Source of the DNA: DAIDKA01 sp035943195
GTDB lineage: Bacteria; Pseudomonadota; Gammaproteobacteria; Steroidobacterales; Steroidobacteraceae
Assembly: GCA_035943195.1 (NCBI GenBank)
Contig: DASZCK010000334.1
Location: 1 to 21,021, forward strand
Direction of reading: 5' to 3'
Length of the DNA stretch: 21,021 bases
This document shows positions 16,349-21,021 of the stretch, piece by piece. Position 1 is the stretch's first letter. The number at the start of each line of letters is the position of its first letter. The notes under the pieces were generated by a model. The model was not told the origin of the DNA and did no database searches. It worked only from the letters and a program-made list of their open reading frames with translations. The position numbers and the translations under genes were made by a program.

Positions 16349-17280
16349 GCAAGAACCTCTCCTGGGAAGCCCTGGCAGGCCTGGCGGTACTTGGGGCTGT
16401 GGGCGTTGCGGCACTGGCGGCCCCGCGCCGCCGCGCTGCGCGCGCCGCCCCGACCGGCGCACAGACGGTGGTGGTCGCGCGCCGGCTGAACCGTGCGGCC
16501 GGTACGCTCGCGGCCTGTGTGCTGACCGATAGCGCGGTGGAACACTATCGGGGGTCGTTTCACAACAAGAGCATGTACGCACCACTCGCCAGTGCCACGT
16601 TGAACCTGGCGTCCAGCCTCCACGGCACGGCAGACCCCCGGGCCGCGGCGCACTATGGTCGCAACACGATCAGTGCCATAGCGGTCGTGACGGGCCTCAT
16701 CGGCACGGCCTTTCATCTCTACAACATCGGCAAGCGCACCGGCGGCTTCTCCTGGCAAAACTTGTTCTACGCGGCACCCATCGGCGCGCCGGCCGCACTG
16801 GGGCTGTCAGGCGTTCTGGGCGCGGCGGCGGAGCGGGTGAGAAATACCCCGCCGGGCGCGGCGCCGCGAATCCTGGGTGCTCCGGCAGGCCGGATGCTGG
16901 CCGCCATTAGCAGTATTGGATTGTTCGGCTCGATGGGCGAGGCCGCACTGTTGCATCTACGTGGGGCTTATCACAATCCCTTCATGTGGGCGCCGGTCGG
17001 CCTGCCTCCGATTGCCGCGACGCTGCTCGCGGCCACCGTGGTGGCGCCGACACCGCGCCTGCGAGCCGTGACCAAGGCTTCATTGAACCTGACCGCATTG
17101 CTCGGTTTCCTGGGGATGGGGTTTCATTCCTACGGGGTTTCCCGCGGCATGGGTGGCTGGAGCAACTGGGGTCAAAATCTTCTCAATGGGCCGCCGATTC
17201 CGGCACCCCCGGCTTTCACCGCCCTTGCACTCGCGGGCCTGACAGCACTGGAACTGCAGGCGGCCCATCATGAGCGCTGA
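16345..17280 (+). CDS. Polytopic membrane protein with internal duplication and paired histidines
   Basis: I do not recognise a named family. The 311-residue protein is Ala/Gly-rich with about eight hydrophobic stretches and consists of two homologous halves about 137 residues apart. Each half carries HxRG(S/A)(F/Y)HNxxM(Y/W)AP (H67, H73 / H204, H210) and a later (F)HxY segment (H124 / H261). The latter is followed by GG(F/W)S and QN, then PI and AP. Three histidine pairs in mirrored positions inside a membrane protein suggest heme b or quinone binding, or a metal site; this is inference. It sits directly before the subunit-3 and GMC genes, so it may anchor that dehydrogenase and replace the missing cytochrome subunit. 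Overlaps are 4 bases upstream and 11 bases downstream. Confidence 0.85.
   Translation: MSKNLSWEALAGLAVLGAVGVAALAAPRRRAARAAPTGAQTVVVARRLNRAAGTLAACVLTDSAVEHYRGSFHNKSMYAPLASATLNLASSLHGTADPRAAAHYGRNTISAIAVVTGLIGTAFHLYNIGKRTGGFSWQNLFYAAPIGAPAALGLSGVLGAAAERVRNTPPGAAPRILGAPAGRMLAAISSIGLFGSMGEAALLHLRGAYHNPFMWAPVGLPPIAATLLAATVVAPTPRLRAVTKASLNLTALLGFLGMGFHSYGVSRGMGGWSNWGQNLLNGPPIPAPPAFTALALAGLTALELQAAHHER
16540..16791 (+). repeat. First copy of the internal duplication
   Basis: This encodes residues 66-149 of the membrane protein at 16345. It starts at EHYRGSFHN and runs through GTAFHLYNIGKRTGGF to the PIGAP segment. Visible identities to the second copy include H, RG, HN, M, AP, FH, Y, GG, S, QN, PI and AP. 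Confidence 0.7.
16951..17208 (+). repeat. Second copy of the internal duplication
   Basis: This encodes residues 203-288 of the same protein. It starts at LHLRGAYHNPFMWAP and runs through GMGFHSYGVSRGMGGWS to PPIPAP. It is offset by 137 residues from the first copy, with two extra residues after the GGWS segment. The copies have diverged well at the amino acid level, so the duplication is old. Confidence 0.7.
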
Positions 17281-17917
17281 GGTCCGTTTTCCAGGCTACG
17301 ACGTCCTGGCCAAGCATGACGGCAAGTCCTGGAATGAGGCGACTCGCCGCACCTTGGATGCGCGCATGTCCGTGCCTCGGCAGCCCCGGTTTTTCGACCC
17401 TGCGCAGTGGCAGACGCTGTGCGCGCTGTGCGATCGCATCATCCCGCAACCTCAGGGAAAGGAGCCCGTGCCGCTGGCGGCGATGCTCGATGCGAGACTG
17501 TTGAGCGGTCGGACCGATGGATTTCGCCGGGCAACCCTGCCGCAGCAGGATGAGGCGTGGCGGCGCGGCCTTGCGGCCCTGGATACCGAAGCCCGTGCTC
17601 GACACGGCGCCGCCTTCCATGAACTCAAAACCGAGGACCAGGAGCAACTGCTGCACAAGGTGCAGGGCGGGGAGGTCTCGAGGGAAGTATGGGGGGACAT
17701 GTCCAGTCAGGAGTTCTTCTGCCATCGCGTGCTCCTGGATATTGCGGCCGCTTACTATGCGCACCCCACGGCCTGGAATGAGATCGGTTTCGGCGGCCCG
17801 GCGAGTCCGCGGGGCTACGTGCGCATGGACTTCGATCGACGCGACCCCTGGGAGGCGGCCGAGGCGCACCAGGGCGAAGAGGAACAGGCACGCCGGGACA
17901 ATCAGCGTGTCCGCTGA
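17270..17917 (+). CDS. Gluconate 2-dehydrogenase subunit 3-like protein
   Basis: The 215-residue protein has the family pattern FFDPAQWQTLCALCDRIIPQ near residues 41-60. A helical middle follows (GLAALDTEARARHGAAFHEL, then TEDQEQLLHKVQ) and then MSSQEFFCHRVLLDIAAAYY. It ends in the signature AHPTAWNEIGFGGPASPRGY. Subunit 3 of the flavoprotein dehydrogenase accompanies the FAD-bearing GMC subunit, and in the classical periplasmic enzymes it carries the Tat signal. Here the N-terminus (MSAEVRFPGYDVLAKHDGKS) has no twin arginine and no hydrophobic stretch, so this complex probably faces the cytoplasm. The gene overlaps the membrane-protein gene by 11 bases and the GMC gene by 11 bases, which argues for a complex. 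Confidence 0.9.
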   Translation: MSAEVRFPGYDVLAKHDGKSWNEATRRTLDARMSVPRQPRFFDPAQWQTLCALCDRIIPQPQGKEPVPLAAMLDARLLSGRTDGFRRATLPQQDEAWRRGLAALDTEARARHGAAFHELKTEDQEQLLHKVQGGEVSREVWGDMSSQEFFCHRVLLDIAAAYYAHPTAWNEIGFGGPASPRGYVRMDFDRRDPWEAAEAHQGEEEQARRDNQRVR

Positions 17918-19577
17918 CATCCGCGCGCATGTGCTCGACGCAGCGTTGCGCGCGCCGCGTGCCACGCAGGGCCGGGCGCCCGATGTTTTTCGGGAGGGCG
18001 GCTGGGTGCCCATGCGCGAACATCCAAATGATGAGGCGGTGGACTTCGTCATCGTGGGTACCGGGGCAGGTGGGGGCACCCTCGCTTGCCGGCTCGCGGA
18101 ACTGGGATTTTCGGTTATCGCGCTGGATGCGGGGCCGTTCTTCCGGCCGCTCGAGGACTTCGCCTCCGACGAAACCGAGCAGACCAAGCTTTACTGGCTC
18201 GATCACCGTATCGTCGATGGCGCGAACCCCATCACCATGGGCGGCAAGAACAGCGGCAAGGCCGTCGGCGGCAGCACCGTGCACTTCGCCATGGTGTCGT
18301 TGCGCTTTCGGCCCGAGTGGTTCCGCTCGCGGTCCGCCTTAGGATATGGGGCCGACTGGCCGCTCGACTGGCACGATATGTGGCGCTACTACACCCGTGC
18401 CGAGCAGGCGCTGAGCATCTCCGGACCCTTGACCTATCCATGGGGACCTAAGCGTCCGCGCTATCCGTATCGGCCGCATGAACTCAACGCGGCAGCATTG
18501 GTGCTGGCCCAAGGCGCTGAGGCGCAAGGTTACCGGTGGACGGCCACCCCTCTGGCCACGGTCTCGGCTCCGCGCGGCCGTTCGCCGCCGTGCGTCTATC
18601 GCGGCTTCTGCCGCTTCGGCTGTGCCACCAACGCCAAGCAGAGCGCGCTCACGGTGTGGATTCCGCGGGCCCTGAAGGCCGGTGCGGAGATCCGCGACTT
18701 GGCGATGGTCGGACGCATCGAGACTGATGGACGGGGTCTGGTAACCGGCGTTCACTACCAGCGCTCGGGCGGCTGGCATTTCCAGGCGGCGCGCAATGTC
18801 GTCGTCGCCGGTTACGCCATCGAGACGCCGCGGTTGTTGCTGGCCTCGACGACGCAGCGATTCCCGCAGGGGCTGGCCAATAGTTCGGGCCTGGTCGGGA
18901 AAAATCTGATGACCCAATCGAACCAGGCGGTCTTCGGGCGCATGCGGCGCGAGGTGCGCTGGTACAAGGGACCACCCTCCTTGAGCATCTCGGAACACTG
19001 GAACTATGAGGACCGTAAGGACTTCTTCGGTGGCTATTGCTGGATGGCACAAGGGCCGCTACCCATCGAGTGGGTAACGGTGCAGACGGGCGCACGCGGC
19101 CTGTGGGGAGAGCCGCTGCGGCGCGAAATGCAGTATTACAACCATCAGGTGGGACTGAAGATGGTCGGAGAGATGTTGCCGGATGAACGCAACCGGGTGA
19201 CGCTATCCGACGAAAAGGACCAGTACGGCCTACCGGTGGCGCGGATCACCTACTCCTGGGGCGAGAATGACAAGCGGCTGATCGAGCACGCCCTGCAGCA
19301 GATGCAGGAGAGTCTGGAATGTGCCGGGGTGTCGCACCTGTTCCGCCAGGAGGATGACACCAACCACCTCGCCGGTACCGCCCGCATGGGGTTCGATGCT
19401 GCCACCAGCGTGGTCAACAGCGATTGCCGCTCCTGGGACATACCAAATTTATGGGTCTGTGATGGCTCGGTATTCCCCACCACAGGCGGCGTAAATCCCT
19501 CCTTGACCATCCAGGCCATTGCGCTGCGTACGGCCGACCGCATCAAGCAACTGGCCAGCCGCGGTGAACTGGTGTGA
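17907..19577 (+). CDS. GMC-family FAD-dependent dehydrogenase (sugar/polyol oxidation)
   Basis: The 556-residue protein has the N-terminal FAD-binding motif VDFVIVGTGAGGGTLACRLA (GxGxxG at 51-56) and the GMC segment GGKNSGKAVGGSTVHFAM. A Cys-containing stretch CVYRGFCRFGC lies near residues 230-240. The C-terminal GMC signature holds catalytic H487 (HLAGTARMG) and N530 (GGVNPSLTIQAIA). The family member paired with subunit 3 oxidises a sugar, polyol or aldonate hydroxyl and passes electrons to a membrane acceptor. No signal peptide is seen. I chose GTG at 17907 because it overlaps the previous stop as elsewhere in this operon. ATG at 18012 would remove only a 35-residue leader and is possible. 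The last codon overlaps the lactonase start. Confidence 0.93.
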   Translation: MSADIRAHVLDAALRAPRATQGRAPDVFREGGWVPMREHPNDEAVDFVIVGTGAGGGTLACRLAELGFSVIALDAGPFFRPLEDFASDETEQTKLYWLDHRIVDGANPITMGGKNSGKAVGGSTVHFAMVSLRFRPEWFRSRSALGYGADWPLDWHDMWRYYTRAEQALSISGPLTYPWGPKRPRYPYRPHELNAAALVLAQGAEAQGYRWTATPLATVSAPRGRSPPCVYRGFCRFGCATNAKQSALTVWIPRALKAGAEIRDLAMVGRIETDGRGLVTGVHYQRSGGWHFQAARNVVVAGYAIETPRLLLASTTQRFPQGLANSSGLVGKNLMTQSNQAVFGRMRREVRWYKGPPSLSISEHWNYEDRKDFFGGYCWMAQGPLPIEWVTVQTGARGLWGEPLRREMQYYNHQVGLKMVGEMLPDERNRVTLSDEKDQYGLPVARITYSWGENDKRLIEHALQQMQESLECAGVSHLFRQEDDTNHLAGTARMGFDAATSVVNSDCRSWDIPNLWVCDGSVFPTTGGVNPSLTIQAIALRTADRIKQLASRGELV

Positions 19578-20479
19578 CGGCTTGCGAGTGCGTCGGGGAG
19601 TACGCCGCCATCACCGGCGAGTCTCCGCTGTGGAGCCGGCAAGAGCAGGCACTGTACTGGATCGACATCCACGAGCCGGCGCTGCATCGCTTTGATCCGG
19701 CGTCCAACGCGGATCGGCGCTGGCGGCTGCCGGATGAAATCGGCTGTTTTGCTCTCGACGCCGAGGGGTCGCGCGCCATCCTGGGACTGCGCTGCGGCGT
19801 GTGCGAGCTGCGACTGGACACGGGAGAGCTGCGTCAACTGGCGCCGGCGCCTTTTGACCCCGCGCTGTTTCGCTTCAACGAGGGCGCCTGTGACAGCACC
19901 GGCCGCTTCTGGCTGGGAACCATGTTCGATCCCCGAGACCCGCGCCGCAAAAGACAGCGGCTCAAGGGCGAGTGGCACTCCTATTCCGAAACCGAGGGTC
20001 TGGTTGCCCACGGCGAACGGGCGCTTATTCCGAATGGTCTCGCCTGGGATGAAGGGTATTCCACCATCTATTTCGCCGACTCTGAGGCGGGCGTGATCCG
20101 CTGCGCGCATTTCGACTCCAGGGAAGGCACGATCAGCGAAGCGCGCGTCTTCGCGAGCATCCCCAAGCAATTGGGCGTCCCGGATGGCTGCGCCATCGAT
20201 GCACGGGGCGGCTACTGGAGCGCCATCCATGGCGGGGGCCGGCTTAGGCGCTTTCGCTCGGATGGCAGCTTCGATCGTGATCTGCTGCTGCCGGTGAGTC
20301 AGCCGACCATGTGTGCCTTTGGTGGCGCAAATCTCGAGGCTCTCTACGTCACCTCCGAGACCCGGGGCTTGTCCGCGTCCGAACGTCCCCGGCAACCGCT
20401 GGCCGGAAAACTGTTGCGCCTGACACCTGGGGTGCGCGGTCTGCCGCGGGCGCTCTTCAGCGCCGCGGTCGCGTCATGA
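19574..20479 (+). CDS. SMP-30/gluconolactonase-family lactonase
   Basis: The 301-residue protein is a six-bladed beta-propeller of the SMP-30/gluconolactonase/LRE family. The metal site is complete: E16 (TGESPLW), N154 (IPNGLAWD) and D204 (VPDGCAID), with the substrate-side N102 in FNEGACDSTGRFWLGTM. Its job is to hydrolyse an aldonolactone, presumably the product of the GMC dehydrogenase encoded just before it. No signal peptide is present, so it works in the cytoplasm. Start is GTG, overlapping the GMC stop by 4 bases. The 3' end overlaps the convergent SDR gene by 23 bases. The exact lactone is unknown. Confidence 0.93.
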   Translation: MTACECVGEYAAITGESPLWSRQEQALYWIDIHEPALHRFDPASNADRRWRLPDEIGCFALDAEGSRAILGLRCGVCELRLDTGELRQLAPAPFDPALFRFNEGACDSTGRFWLGTMFDPRDPRRKRQRLKGEWHSYSETEGLVAHGERALIPNGLAWDEGYSTIYFADSEAGVIRCAHFDSREGTISEARVFASIPKQLGVPDGCAIDARGGYWSAIHGGGRLRRFRSDGSFDRDLLLPVSQPTMCAFGGANLEALYVTSETRGLSASERPRQPLAGKLLRLTPGVRGLPRALFSAAVAS

Positions 20480-21021
20480 GCACGATGCCGAGCGCGAGCG
20501 CGACGCCGGCTAGCGTCCAGGTGGCGAGCCGATGGCGTTCGGTCCACATCTGCCGGCTCGCGCCCTGTGCCTGTCCGCCAAAACGGCCATGGGCCCCATA
20601 CGGGCCGTCGACGCTGTGGAATAGGTTCGAGGGCGCATCCGGCGATAGCGGTTCATCGGTGAGTTGTCCGGTGTAGCCGGCTTTCGCCAGGTAGCGGTCG
20701 AGCAGACCCGGGGCGATACGATCGGCAAGAATGGCCTTGACGGTGGGAAAGCCCACCCAGACATTGCGGCGCTTGTGGGTGGCGGCGAAGTAGATGGCAC
20801 GGGCGGCGACTTCGGGCTGGAAAATGGGGGGTACGGGCTGCGCCCTGCGGCCAGTCTTGTTCAGCGACCAGTCGAACTGCGGGGTGTTCATAGCCGGCAG
20901 ATCCACCATGCACAGGTGCACCTTGAGGCGATCATGGAGGATTTCCGAACGCAGCGAGTCGGTAAAGCCGCGGATGGCAAACTTCGCCCCGCAATAGATC
21001 GATTGCAGCGGTATGGCACGA
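20457..21021 (-). CDS. SDR-family oxidoreductase, C-terminal part with membrane tail (cut by window edge)
   Basis: The visible 188 residues start inside the active site. The catalytic YxxxK is present as Y-CGA-K in IPLQSIYCGAKFAIRGFTDS, followed by LRSEIL and then VDLPAMNTPQFDW. PVPPIFQPEVAARAIYFAAT comes next. This is the substrate half of a classical short-chain dehydrogenase/reductase; the NAD(P)-binding Rossmann half and the start codon are beyond the right edge. After the SDR domain comes an unusual extension of about 100 residues ending in a membrane helix (LATWTLAGVALALGIVLM) and the basic tail TRPRR. To my knowledge, SDRs with this tail are common in proteobacteria, often near stress or sugar-oxidation genes. 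Its substrate is unknown. It converges on, and overlaps, the lactonase gene. Confidence 0.88.
   Translation of the reverse strand, partial: RAIPLQSIYCGAKFAIRGFTDSLRSEILHDRLKVHLCMVDLPAMNTPQFDWSLNKTGRRAQPVPPIFQPEVAARAIYFAATHKRRNVWVGFPTVKAILADRIAPGLLDRYLAKAGYTGQLTDEPLSPDAPSNLFHSVDGPYGAHGRFGGQAQGASRQMWTERHRLATWTLAGVALALGIVLMTRPRR

Noticed and set aside
17216..18187. A 323-codon minus-strand frame opposite subunit 3 and GMC
   Set aside because: The plus strand carries conserved family motifs throughout; this is a shadow frame.

Overview
The window reads as a high-GC, Gram-negative aerobe, probably a member of the Pseudomonadota. Support comes from heme-copper oxidase, alternative complex III (ACIII), Tat and lipoprotein signals, and long chains of overlapping genes. 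Genus and species cannot be read from the sequence.

Region 1 (1-1713) is a loose group of small genes. It holds the start of an ArsR-type repressor (minus strand, running off the left edge) with a candidate operator. It also has a short unrecognised ORF, an exported helical protein of unknown function, and a small Cys/Arg-rich protein.

Region 2 (1749-13266, all minus strand) is one 11.5-kb block of twelve genes. Each gene overlaps the next by 4 to 14 bases. In transcription order they are actA (pentaheme c), actB (Tat-exported Mo-like/Fe-S), actC (NrfD-like), actD, actE (monoheme lipoprotein) and actF. A single-span protein, a Sco copper chaperone, and oxidase subunits II (with a fused cytochrome c), I, III and IV follow. 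This encodes an ACIII quinol:cytochrome c oxidoreductase and its caa3-type oxygen reductase, a complete quinol-to-oxygen arm. Subunit I is of the A2 type (YSHPAVY in helix VI).

Region 3 (13267-13449) is the divergent intergenic stretch. It carries a perfect 10-bp inverted repeat, a candidate shared operator.

Region 4 (13450-20479, plus strand) is a second tightly coupled operon. It encodes a PoxB-like thiamine-diphosphate enzyme, an enolase-superfamily sugar-acid dehydratase or racemase, a duplicated histidine-bearing membrane protein, a gluconate-2-dehydrogenase subunit-3-like protein, a GMC flavoprotein dehydrogenase and an SMP-30-type lactonase. Together they suggest oxidation of a sugar or polyol to a lactone, lactone hydrolysis and dehydration of the acid, with electrons passed to the membrane. 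Such electrons could enter the quinone pool and leave through the divergent ACIII-caa3 chain; this link is inference. A convergent SDR oxidoreductase (20457 to the right edge) overlaps the lactonase gene tail to tail.

I saw no tRNA, rRNA, CRISPR, insertion sequence or prophage signal. No gene-free stretch exceeds 300 bases.
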